Assembly: GCF_012070565.1 (NCBI RefSeq)
Contig: NZ_JAAQRO010000022.1
Coordinates: 342,270 to 406,269 of the forward strand
Source of the DNA: Anaerosporobacter faecicola
GTDB lineage: Bacteria > Bacillota > Clostridia > Lachnospirales > Lachnospiraceae
Direction: 5' to 3'
Length of the DNA: 64,000 nucleotides
The notes below the pieces were generated by a model. It was not told the DNA's origin, ran no database searches, and saw only the letters and a list, made by a program, of their open reading frames with translations. Made by a program: the position numbers and the translations under genes. How positions within the stretch are numbered: the first letter of the stretch is position 1; every line of letters starts with the position of its first letter. Shown piece after piece: positions 1 through 8,169 of this stretch.

Positions 1-68
1 ACACCTAATATGCTATTTTGTTACTATTTCCTTCATGACTACTATCTTCATGCCTACTATCTACACTC

Positions 69-527
69 CTACCAATCCCCTCTTCGAATCTTCCTAGCAA
101 TTGACTCCAATGCTGTATCCTCTAAGTATTCCAAATCCCCCTGACAGATTCCCTCAAAGCGTTCTTTCATATATGCAATTAACTCATCATCGGTGATTTC
201 ATCAAGACATTCGTTCTTATACAAATAGAAAATCTCTTGTAATCGCTCGATTGTATCAACATAATTATCTTGATAAATATAGGCAGAATCACAGAAGGCG
301 TAGATTAATTTTGTAAGAATTCCTTCTCCAAATTCAATTCTTCCCTCTCTTTTCAGACTTTCTTTTCTTTCCACTAACAGTTCTTGTGCTTCTTGTTCAG
401 ACAACCGTAATCCGAATTTTGTTGTATACGTATTACAATTCATCAGATTTTCCTTTTGCTTCTGTAGAACCACTTCCTGATTTCCCTGTTGCAGTGTCAG
501 AAATTGCATCAATTCTTCATCTTTCAT
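69..527 (-). CDS. DUF6323-like conserved protein
   Basis: A 152-residue soluble protein with no signal peptide or membrane segment. The core (GLRLSEQEAQELL, then IEFGEGILTKLIYAFCDS, then the ELIAYMKERFEG region) matches my memory of the DUF6323 family found in Lachnospiraceae. Its function is unknown. I start it at the ATG at 527 because AAGGAG lies 8 nt upstream; a longer reading from the GTG at 536 would overlap that ribosome site. In this family a DUF6179-type partner is often adjacent; if present here it would lie beyond the left edge of the window. The family call is from memory and was not searched. Confidence 0.75.
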   Translation of the reverse strand: MKDEELMQFLTLQQGNQEVVLQKQKENLMNCNTYTTKFGLRLSEQEAQELLVERKESLKREGRIEFGEGILTKLIYAFCDSAYIYQDNYVDTIERLQEIFYLYKNECLDEITDDELIAYMKERFEGICQGDLEYLEDTALESIARKIRRGDW

Positions 528-769
528 GATTCTCACTCCTTCTTTCCATCGGATGATAGTACCTATTATTTCTCGTTTTAGAGTTGCTATTATTTGAAGT
601 ATTCACTCGTTTATTCAGCCCTACCTCCACCTCAATCCCTTTCTCTGTATCTAAGATTCCTACATTGTATATCGCCCCCCATATACTTACAAGTCTTGAA
701 AAATAGGCGTTTTTGTGGTATTATATCAATACAAATTAATTGTCAAGAATCGTTTTTAAACAAAAAAAC

Positions 770-829
770 TCCATGAATCCGTATCAAGATTTAAACTGTA
801 ACGTCTTATCTTATAACATGATTCATGGA
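770..829. terminator. Hairpin terminator below the Ig-like protein gene
   Basis: TCCATGAATC (770-779) pairs perfectly with GATTCATGGA (820-829). There is an A-run on the left (762-768) and a T-run on the right (831-837), so it could stop transcription from either side. It lies about 70 nt past the stop of the Ig-like gene. The loop is long (40 nt), which lowers confidence. The 537-769 stretch otherwise shows no gene I can support. Confidence 0.55.
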
Positions 830-901
830 ATTTTTTTATTACTTTATTACTCAAACTTTACACTTGCATGTTTTGAATGCGTAGGCAATTGCAATATTCT
901 A

Positions 902-2386
902 TTATTCTACTACACGAACGGAATATTCCTGTACAACACCATTAGATGAAACGGTTATTGTCGTTAGTCCCACAGCCAATGCTGTATAATCCACTTCATA
1001 TTCAATGGTATTATCATCCATAAACTCACTACACACACCATTAATCTTAACTAGATTCGGGTTGGATGCAGATACTGAAACATTGCTATTATTCCCTGTA
1101 GCTGGAATAATACAACTAAGGGTTTTTGTTTCCCCTTTCTTGATCGTTACCGTATCAACCGTAATCTCGACTTCTTTCTTTATTGTTCCTGTTGTAATTG
1201 TTATCGTTGCTTTTCCAGGTTTTATTGCCATGAATACAATATAGGATATTGGGTATCCGAACGCAAGCATATCATCGTCTAATGCATAAATCTGCACTAC
1301 AGATGGATCACTGCTGGTTGCCGTAATTACATCACTGGTCTCATCGGGTTCTAACAAACCAATACAACCATCATATTCACCACTAAGTAGAGTAAGCTTA
1401 TCGCTAAGCGTACCACCTTCTAAATTATACAACTCCATTCCTGTTGCTGGCTTTTTCACAACTTTTACCGTAAATGAACCTACATAGTATTTCGAATAAT
1501 CTGCCTTTTCATCGATTGGCGTTGTACTGCCATAAACGTTAATCTTTACCGTTCCTTCTTTTATTGCTTTCACATAACCAGACCAATTACCTGTTTCTTC
1601 ATCATAGATGTATTCAATTGGTAAGTTTTTCGAATCTACCGATGAATCAGGGATATACAAGTAATATGGCGCATAGTAAATACCCAAATTCATTGCATAT
1701 GTATTATTCAGTACATATTCAACCGTCTGATCCTTTCCTTCTAATTCAGGCTCTTTTACTTCCATTTGGAAAGAACCAACCGTTCTTGTTTTCTTTTTAT
1801 AGGTTTCTTTGATCGTAATATCTACTACACCCGTTTTATATGCTTCTACCAAACCAGTTTTCGTAACTTTCACTATTGATTTATTACTAGAATAGTAAGT
1901 GTATGTAGCTTGATTATTCGGATAGTCAATACACGAAAAATCATTTAGATTTAACTGATATCCTGCATAATACTCTTTTCCTATTGGTACATATAAAGGT
2001 TCTTCCTTCAGGTAAGATACAACATTCGCTTTTTTTACGGTAACCGTACAAGTTCCTACTTTAATCTTTTTCTTTTTATACGTCTGGTATACAGTAACCT
2101 TAGCTTTACCAGCTTTAATTCCTGTTAAACTTCCTTTTTTATCAACCGTTACAATCTTTTTATTACTACTAACATACGAATAAGTCGCTTTTTTCACCAT
2201 ATTGTTTACGTATATTACATAGCCATTCTTCCCCATCGGAATGTCCATTGAAGTATACTCTAATTGGGCTTTACTTGCGGCTATGGCCATTTTGCTTCCA
2301 AGTAGCGGGCACACACTACAGCCTACTATGATCAATAGTAGAAAAACAGCCAGTGATTTTTTTAATGTCTTTTTGTTTTGTTCCAT
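902..2386 (-). CDS. Ig-like (BIG2-type) repeat surface protein
   Basis: A 494-residue exported protein. Residues about 10-35 form a hydrophobic export signal containing IVGC, a possible lipobox, followed by a possible signal-peptidase I site near AIAA, so either a lipoprotein or a secreted protein is possible. The rest is about five beta-sandwich repeats of 80-100 residues. The first three show the bacterial Ig-like pattern of a Ser-Asn-Lys strand, a Gly-x-Val turn and an ending such as VGTCTVTVKK or VGSFTVKVVKK. Tyr- and Lys-rich composition is typical of cell-wall proteins of this group. No enzyme domain or LPXTG anchor is visible. The likely role is adhesion or envelope structure; the ligand is unknown. 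Confidence 0.8.
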   Translation of the reverse strand: MEQNKKTLKKSLAVFLLLIIVGCSVCPLLGSKMAIAASKAQLEYTSMDIPMGKNGYVIYVNNMVKKATYSYVSSNKKIVTVDKKGSLTGIKAGKAKVTVYQTYKKKKIKVGTCTVTVKKANVVSYLKEEPLYVPIGKEYYAGYQLNLNDFSCIDYPNNQATYTYYSSNKSIVKVTKTGLVEAYKTGVVDITIKETYKKKTRTVGSFQMEVKEPELEGKDQTVEYVLNNTYAMNLGIYYAPYYLYIPDSSVDSKNLPIEYIYDEETGNWSGYVKAIKEGTVKINVYGSTTPIDEKADYSKYYVGSFTVKVVKKPATGMELYNLEGGTLSDKLTLLSGEYDGCIGLLEPDETSDVITATSSDPSVVQIYALDDDMLAFGYPISYIVFMAIKPGKATITITTGTIKKEVEITVDTVTIKKGETKTLSCIIPATGNNSNVSVSASNPNLVKINGVCSEFMDDNTIEYEVDYTALAVGLTTITVSSNGVVQEYSVRVVE

Positions 2387-2559
2387 TCCATTCCCTCTCC
2401 CTTATACAATATAGTATGAACATAAAATGATCGGAGCGCCAAAAATACATTGCTGCCCTTACAATATCGAAACATATTATGTTACATCTTGTAATATATT
2501 GTATCTTTCTTACCAACATTCGTCAATGATACGGAAGTAGGAGAAACAACAAAAAAATA

Positions 2560-2594
2560 ACAACTTTTCGCGTTGTATCAACGTGAAAAGTTGT
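2560..2594 (-). terminator. Terminator overlapping the end of the 375-aa gene
   Basis: On the minus strand ACAACTTTTCACGTTG and CAACGCGAAAAGTTGT form a 16-bp stem with one mismatch and a 3-nt loop, followed by TATTTTTTT. The left arm encodes the last residues (DNFSR) of the 375-aa protein, and its TGA stop lies at the end of that arm and the loop. Confidence 0.85.
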
Positions 2595-3705
2595 CACATT
2601 TTTTCTTTAATACCTGCATATAGAATGTAGATTCTAGTTCAATCCAATTTTTCTTTCTTCTATTCTCTCCAAATGATAAATGATTTCCCAACACCGCATA
2701 TCCTTTTGTTTCTCTTAACCACTCTTTCGGAAAGATGTACGTACCAGAATCCGTCCGATAGGATTCTAACAAGACAAGGAGTTCGTTAAACCATTTTGTC
2801 TTTCTTGCTTTCGGATAATTTACGATCGTTTGTGCAAAGAAGAGCAATTTTGCTCCATCCTTTTCCTTCCTATATTGATCCAAATCGAACCAGCCCGGGT
2901 ATTTTGGATCCCAGCCCATACTATGATATTTCCCGTCTTCTTCTGCAAGTATTCCATATCCGTCAATTATAGACTTATGAAATTCGTCTGTGCTAATGTA
3001 CTCTATTATATCATCAATCTTCCTATCTACCGCATTGTCATGCAGATCATATAACCTAGATAGACCAACCAGATCATAGATCATCGGGTATCCAACCCCA
3101 TAACGTTGTGTCAGAGAAGGCTTAATAAAATACGCTGTATTCTTCCACACCGAAGGTACTCTTTTGAGATTGCAACGTTCTTGTTCCTCCAGATATATGG
3201 CATAATCTCCTTCTTTGACAAATTGGCTGATCTCCTCTAGGCTTCCAAGGAGATATGTTTCAATCTCTTCCTCACGAACTCCTAGGGCAGAAAGTATATT
3301 GGTAATAACGATTGCGTTAAAATGCTGTCCTTTTCTATAGTAAATCTCCTGGTTCTTGGAATAGGCAAAATAGGAATCCATGGCTTCGCCATTCTTCATC
3401 TTGTCAAAATAGTACTGCACTGCATCTCTTACCTGGGGTATTCCACTATGCAGTCCCAATTGCGCAATCTTTACACCTGCATTTTCCAGACAATAATTCA
3501 TACTACCATGTTCCATTGACCAATGTTTCGGAGGTGTATCTGGTTTTAAATAACCAAGCCATTCTATAACGGCTGGATGTTCAAGTAACTCTGTTTGAAG
3601 ACGCTTGCTCTCTTCTATGTCTTGAAAAAACTCCCGCGCAATTCGATATCGAATAGGGGTATCCGCATTTTCCATTAACCACTCACAGATTCTTGCATCC
3701 ATCAT
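2578..3705 (-). CDS. Conserved hypothetical protein, helical, 375 aa
   Basis: I do not recognise a named family. The protein is soluble and rich in Trp, Tyr and charged helices, with short repeated helical pairs (for example WLGYLKPDTPPKHW, and WDPKYPGWFDLDQY). This pattern suggests an alpha/alpha-barrel like those of squalene/hopene cyclase or prenyltransferase-type toroids, but no catalytic DxDD or QW motif is clear. There is no signal peptide. Two ATGs occur in tandem at the start, with GGAGG 11 nt upstream. A terminator is built into the last codons, so the gene probably forms the end of a transcript; rsmH lies 45 bp upstream on the same strand and could be cotranscribed. Confidence 0.7.
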   Translation of the reverse strand: MMDARICEWLMENADTPIRYRIAREFFQDIEESKRLQTELLEHPAVIEWLGYLKPDTPPKHWSMEHGSMNYCLENAGVKIAQLGLHSGIPQVRDAVQYYFDKMKNGEAMDSYFAYSKNQEIYYRKGQHFNAIVITNILSALGVREEEIETYLLGSLEEISQFVKEGDYAIYLEEQERCNLKRVPSVWKNTAYFIKPSLTQRYGVGYPMIYDLVGLSRLYDLHDNAVDRKIDDIIEYISTDEFHKSIIDGYGILAEEDGKYHSMGWDPKYPGWFDLDQYRKEKDGAKLLFFAQTIVNYPKARKTKWFNELLVLLESYRTDSGTYIFPKEWLRETKGYAVLGNHLSFGENRRKKNWIELESTFYMQVLKKKCDNFSR

Positions 3706-3750
3706 ACAAATTCTTACCTCCTACTATTGGATTTTCACATTGCAAAAAGG

Positions 3751-4800
3751 TTACGCCTTAATTGCCCAACGCATCTTCGTAGAACGGGCACGACCATTTC
3801 GAATACATTCTTCTGCTGATGGTCGAATTACGTCTCTTGCAACTTCGGAATAAATTCCTTCTTTGTTATAATACTTGAAATATTGTTTTACCAAACGGTC
3901 CTCCCCTGAATGGAAGGTGAGAATTGCTGCACGTCCACCACTTTTCAATATGGTTGGTAATTTCTCCATAAATTGTTCCAATACTTCAAACTCACTATTT
4001 ACATCAATACGCAATGCTTGAAAGGTACGTTGGCATGTTTTCTTAACCACTTCTTTTTGCTCTTTTGCTGGCAAGAATGAAAGTACCTGTTCGATAATCT
4101 CTTTCAGTTTTGTCGTGGTATCAACTTCTTTTCCTTTTCTAATTGCCGATACAATAGCTCTCGATATTTCCTTTGCATATGGTTCATCTGCATTCTCAAT
4201 AAGCATTCCTTCTAATTCTGGTTGCGTGATATTCTTTAACCGTTCTGCTGCTGATATCCCCTTCTCTGGATTTAATCGTAAATCCAGTGGTCCTTCTACT
4301 TTATAGGAAAAACCACGGTCAGGGTTATCAATCTGCATAGAGGATACACCTAGATCTGCCAATACAAAATCAAATTGTCCTGATTCTTCAAGTATTTCAT
4401 CTACATTGGCAAAATTCAATAATTTTACCGTCAAGATTTCAGGGCCATATCCCATATTCTCTAGCCTTGCTTTCGTCTTTGCCGATTCAATTGGATCCAC
4501 ATCCAATCCATAGATATGTCCCTCTCCTTGTAGGCACTCTAGCATCTTGGACGTATGTCCGCCATAACCTAGTGTTGCATCTAATCCTACCTGTCCTGGC
4601 TTGATCTGAAGAAAATCCAGAATCTCCTTCACGCAGATGGATATATGCATTCCAGCAGGGGTACTTCCTTTTGCAATTACCTTCTCGATGGTATCTTTGT
4701 ATTTTTCAGGTTGTAATTCTTTGTATTTTTCTTTATAACTTCTAGGATGTGTTCCTTTATAGCGAACACGTCTTTGATGTTTTGGTTCTTGATTCTCCAT
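3751..4800 (-). CDS. rsmH: RsmH-type 16S rRNA (cytosine-N4) methyltransferase
   Basis: A 349-residue SAM-dependent methyltransferase of the MraW/RsmH family, which methylates N4 of C1402 in 16S rRNA. Visible motifs are the SAM site GLDATLGYGGHTS (about 73-85), FVLADLGVSSMQID with the next segment DRGFSY, QRTFQALRIDVNSE and ILTFHSGEDRLVKQ. It carries an N-terminal extension of about 50 charged residues before TPAGMHISICVKEI. The gene is not in a cell-division (dcw) cluster with ftsL or pbp genes, so it may be the second RsmH-like copy seen in some Clostridia rather than the canonical one. AGAGG is 6 nt before ATG. Confidence 0.9.
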   Translation of the reverse strand: MENQEPKHQRRVRYKGTHPRSYKEKYKELQPEKYKDTIEKVIAKGSTPAGMHISICVKEILDFLQIKPGQVGLDATLGYGGHTSKMLECLQGEGHIYGLDVDPIESAKTKARLENMGYGPEILTVKLLNFANVDEILEESGQFDFVLADLGVSSMQIDNPDRGFSYKVEGPLDLRLNPEKGISAAERLKNITQPELEGMLIENADEPYAKEISRAIVSAIRKGKEVDTTTKLKEIIEQVLSFLPAKEQKEVVKKTCQRTFQALRIDVNSEFEVLEQFMEKLPTILKSGGRAAILTFHSGEDRLVKQYFKYYNKEGIYSEVARDVIRPSAEECIRNGRARSTKMRWAIKA

Positions 4801-5011
4801 TGTTTACCTCTCCATTCCCTGTATGGGTTGTTTCATGTCTATGGGTTTATTACTCAAAATTCAGTGGAGCCAATCGAGCGCGCGTTTTCCATGAATATAG
4901 CAAGCATCTGCTCGTTTAAAAACTGGCAAGTGTGAAGTTTGCGTTTATCTTTTCTTAACCACCCTAGACTCATAGCAATAATCATACCATACTTTTCAGT
5001 AAATGGATAGG

Positions 5012-5833
5012 CTACCATTTTGCATGATTCGCTAACCAATCCGCTACTCCATCATGGTCGTTATCGGCAATGATTCCCGTTGCATATCTCTTTAGTTCCT
5101 CCACTGCATTCTCAACCGCATAAGCAGCATCTGCAATCTGAAACATCGGAATATCATTGATGGCATCTCCGAACGCAACTACACGGTCGCAATTCCACAT
5201 CGTCTTCAGTATCTGGATGGCATTTGCTTTCGTCGCTTTGGCTGGCATGATCTCACACCAATACTCTTCTCGGTATAATTCTTGCGCTAAGGTACAACGA
5301 TATGTAGGGTTATCTTTGAATTTCTCATAGACGGGTAATAATTTTTCTTTTTCCCCAATACACGTGTAGTAGAAGATATTTCCTTCATATAATTGTTCTT
5401 CCATATTCACTGGGCGAAATCTTTTGTCATTCTTCCTTGATTGAAGATATCTCCTTATCCCCTCATTCTCATATTGGGGGTTCCAGGATACACGCTCTAT
5501 TCCATTAATAAATGCATATACAAGAGGGGATATTCCTTGTTTTGTCAAAAAGGATTTTACCTCCTCCTGCTCCTCTTTTTCAAAATCAACAGAAAATAAT
5601 ACCTCTCCAGAATCGGGCTGTATAATACGACACCCATTATACACGATCACGGGTATCTTAGTGGATAGCCCTTTGGCTACAACGGATGCAGATACCAATG
5701 ATCTTGCCGTTGCGTAGGTAAAAGTCATTCCCTGATCTACCAAGGAATTGATCATTGCAATGCTCCTTGGATTGATACAATCCTTTGTGTTCAATAATGT
5801 CCCATCTAGATCTGTAACATATAATGTCTTCAT
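5012..5833 (-). CDS. Cof-type HAD phosphatase
   Basis: A 273-residue haloacid-dehalogenase-superfamily hydrolase of the Cof/YbjI type, which usually removes phosphate from sugar phosphates or cofactors. Motif I is YVTDLDGTLLNT at residues 4-15, motif II falls near TYATARS, the motif III lysine is in the KATKAN region, and motif IV is VVAFGDAINDIPMF, with the C2 cap between. I start at the ATG at 5833 because AAGGGGAG lies 5 nt upstream; the longer reading from 5869 lacks a ribosome site. It stands alone between rsmH and the blaR1-like gene. The substrate cannot be predicted. Confidence 0.88.
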   Translation of the reverse strand: MKTLYVTDLDGTLLNTKDCINPRSIAMINSLVDQGMTFTYATARSLVSASVVAKGLSTKIPVIVYNGCRIIQPDSGEVLFSVDFEKEEQEEVKSFLTKQGISPLVYAFINGIERVSWNPQYENEGIRRYLQSRKNDKRFRPVNMEEQLYEGNIFYYTCIGEKEKLLPVYEKFKDNPTYRCTLAQELYREEYWCEIMPAKATKANAIQILKTMWNCDRVVAFGDAINDIPMFQIADAAYAVENAVEELKRYATGIIADNDHDGVADWLANHAKW

Positions 5834-5949
5834 AGATTCTCCCCTTTTGTATTCATACAATCGATTCATTTACTCAAACTGCCTTTTCCATTCCATCATA
5901 GTATGATACACAACAATTTTCAATCCAAAAGGGCATTTCATATATAATC

Positions 5950-7545
5950 TTATTTCATATCCTCTTCTAATTCGGGAAATAGCGCAAATACCATATCATC
6001 TTCCACATAACATAACGAGTCTACCGACCAATCACTTGCGTAGAGATACCCATCATAGGCATACTCTCCATTACTGTAGTGCACTTTTTGTATGGAATAG
6101 AAGCCATTTCCACTCCCTGCTAACTCATAATTATCCTGCAAGCCTGTATATACTAGATTGTCATTGTTCCATTCTTTCTTAATTAATTGGTCGTCTTTGA
6201 TGGAATATACGAACATATATGACTCGTTCATTGGATGAAGGTATATCTCATTTCCATCCTTTGAAACGGTTACTTCGCAGTAGGAATCTCCCTGGGTTTT
6301 ATCACATCCAATAGATGCTAGGTCAATCGCACTTCTCATCTGTTGCTTTTCAAGGTCATACACAAATAAACCAAAATATCCATGAAAGATCAACTGATTT
6401 CCTTCACAATAATCCAAATCAGGCCCATCGGCTCCTAATGTCATTCCTTTTTTTAAAACAGGTGCTTTCTTCTCAATCACTTCATTGATCACTACATTAT
6501 TCTGTGTTGGATTCTGCTTTGTTTCTTCTTTCCCTTTCATCTCTTGTTTTTCATTAACAACCTCTTTCTTTGTTGTCTCTCCACGTGGACTACTGAAAGC
6601 AAAAACTGCTAAGATCACACAGCAAAGGAAGACACCGCCTGCAACAGCAAGAAGGGGTTTTTTATACTGTAATACATGTTTGATTCGTTTTTTCACATTT
6701 CCCTCCCCGAATGCCAGAGGTACACCTGACAGTCTTTTTCTTCCTACTGATAACCGCAACAAAGATGTCGCATAATCCTTACGAATATCTTCCTTATGAT
6801 GTTTCATCACATACTCGTCACAAGACATCTCCATTTCCTGATCAAGGCAGATATAAGCCAACCATACAAATGGATTAAACCAATGCAATATGGTTATTGC
6901 ATATGCTAATAATTTGATCAGATGATCTTTTCTCTTAATATGTACCTGTTCATGCATACAGATGTACTCTGCTTCTTTTTCTTCCAACATAGATGGTAAA
7001 TAGATCTTTGGTTTACAGATTCCCATAACAAACGCCGTTTCCAGATGATCGGATAGGTAACGATTTTTTCCGATTCTTTGACTATCTATCAACTTTTTGT
7101 TTAATCGAATATAGGTGTACAAACCACGAACAAGGAAAAACAGAATTCCAATCAACCATATAACTTGCAGTATTTCAATTCCATTGCTACTACTACGCTC
7201 TGCTTGCCGCACGTCATAAGGTAATGTCTGCCCCTGCTGCAATTTTCCTTGCTGCCCTTCATTTGCTTGGCTCCCCTTGTATTGGTCTGGGTTCGTTTGC
7301 TTCTGTTTTGTCAGATCCTCCGTCCCAACCTTCACTGGTTCCATATTCGTTGGCAGAAAACTATATCCACTCTCCCAAGTAAATGGGCAAAGCAAACGCA
7401 CAAAAGCGACTATCCAGAGACAATACATATACGTCCGTGGCACTTTAATCTTATGTAATACGAACCCTACCAGAAAGAATAACATGATGATCATTGTTCC
7501 CTGATAACTTAGGTTCAAAACTTGAACGAACCATTTTACTCCCAT
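5950..7545 (-). CDS. BlaR1/MecR1-like M56 membrane metalloprotease
   Basis: A 531-residue integral membrane protease. Four N-terminal membrane segments (about 15-32, 38-53, 122-142, 208-228) surround the zinc site HEQVH (198-202), followed by the family pattern ILHWFNPFVW and EMEMSCDEYV. A fifth membrane segment lies near 300-320. In the family this protease cleaves the BlaI repressor after ligand sensing. The outer C-terminal part here (about 330-531) is not a penicillin-binding domain: no SxxK, SxN or KTG motif is seen. It resembles short beta-propeller-like strands, so the signal is probably not a beta-lactam. It lies 100 bp downstream of the BlaI-type gene in the same direction. The start at ATG 7545 is the best guess. 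Confidence 0.85.
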   Translation of the reverse strand: MGVKWFVQVLNLSYQGTMIIMLFFLVGFVLHKIKVPRTYMYCLWIVAFVRLLCPFTWESGYSFLPTNMEPVKVGTEDLTKQKQTNPDQYKGSQANEGQQGKLQQGQTLPYDVRQAERSSSNGIEILQVIWLIGILFFLVRGLYTYIRLNKKLIDSQRIGKNRYLSDHLETAFVMGICKPKIYLPSMLEEKEAEYICMHEQVHIKRKDHLIKLLAYAITILHWFNPFVWLAYICLDQEMEMSCDEYVMKHHKEDIRKDYATSLLRLSVGRKRLSGVPLAFGEGNVKKRIKHVLQYKKPLLAVAGGVFLCCVILAVFAFSSPRGETTKKEVVNEKQEMKGKEETKQNPTQNNVVINEVIEKKAPVLKKGMTLGADGPDLDYCEGNQLIFHGYFGLFVYDLEKQQMRSAIDLASIGCDKTQGDSYCEVTVSKDGNEIYLHPMNESYMFVYSIKDDQLIKKEWNNDNLVYTGLQDNYELAGSGNGFYSIQKVHYSNGEYAYDGYLYASDWSVDSLCYVEDDMVFALFPELEEDMK

Positions 7546-7645
7546 GGGCTCCCTCACTTTCTCTTCTTATCTCTTTCTCCTCTTATCTCTTTCTCCCACT
7601 TTTCTTTTTCTCTTTTTCTTCTTTTGCTAATTTTGCCTTTTCCTT

Positions 7646-8020
7646 TTATTCCTTAGTATCCTCTGGTTCACACTTTGCAATAATCTCCTGTAGATTTGCA
7701 ATGTCTTCTTCACTAAGTTTTCTTCTTCTCGTAAATGCTGCTAAAAAACCTGGTAAAGAACCACCAAAACTACTCTCTACATATTCTTCACTTTGCCGAG
7801 CATAGAACTCTTCTTTCGATAGAACAGCTGAAACAATTCCGTCTTTATTCTGAAATATTCCTTTTCCACTAAGTCGTTTTACAACGGTATACGTGGTTGT
7901 TCTCTTCCACCCAAAGATTTCTTCACATAAAGGAATCAATTCACTCATAACAATCGGCTCCTTCTCCCATATTAAATCAGCAAATCTACCTTCCACAGCT
8001 CCTAATGAGTATTCTTCCAT
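7646..8020 (-). CDS. BlaI/MecI/CopY-family repressor
   Basis: A 124-residue winged-helix repressor. The family pattern is clear: an N-terminal helix leading to IWEKEPIVMSELIPL, then GWKRTTTYTVVKRLSGKGIF (recognition helix), then a C-terminal dimerisation helix SEEDIANLQEIIAK. In the known systems the paired M56 protease cleaves this protein near the dimer helix. AAGGAG lies 9 nt before ATG. A large twin dyad that overlaps the gene's own promoter lies just upstream (8049-8103), so it probably represses itself and the downstream protease gene. Confidence 0.93.
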   Translation of the reverse strand: MEEYSLGAVEGRFADLIWEKEPIVMSELIPLCEEIFGWKRTTTYTVVKRLSGKGIFQNKDGIVSAVLSKEEFYARQSEEYVESSFGGSLPGFLAAFTRRRKLSEEDIANLQEIIAKCEPEDTKE

Positions 8021-8048
8021 AAATAAATTCTCCTTATCCTTTTAAAGC

Positions 8049-8103
8049 AAAACTGACTACACATTGTAGACATATTGTTAGTCTACAATGTGTAGTCAGT
8101 TTT
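8049..8103. promoter_or_regulatory. Twin BlaI-type operator over the blaI promoter
   Basis: Two perfect 23-bp arms (8049-8071 and 8081-8103) are inverted around a 9-nt centre. Each arm contains a smaller dyad CTACA-N3-TGTAG (8057-8069 and 8083-8095), the form expected for a BlaI/MecI operator. On the minus strand TTGACA (8103-8108) and TAGACT (8080-8085) with 17-bp spacing form the likely promoter. One operator lies between -35 and -10, and the other just after the start point. Confidence 0.85.
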
Positions 8104-8169
8104 GTCAAGGTATATTATTCCTCTACTGTTCTATGCTTAATTCCTTTATCTATAACTCATTAATATGTA

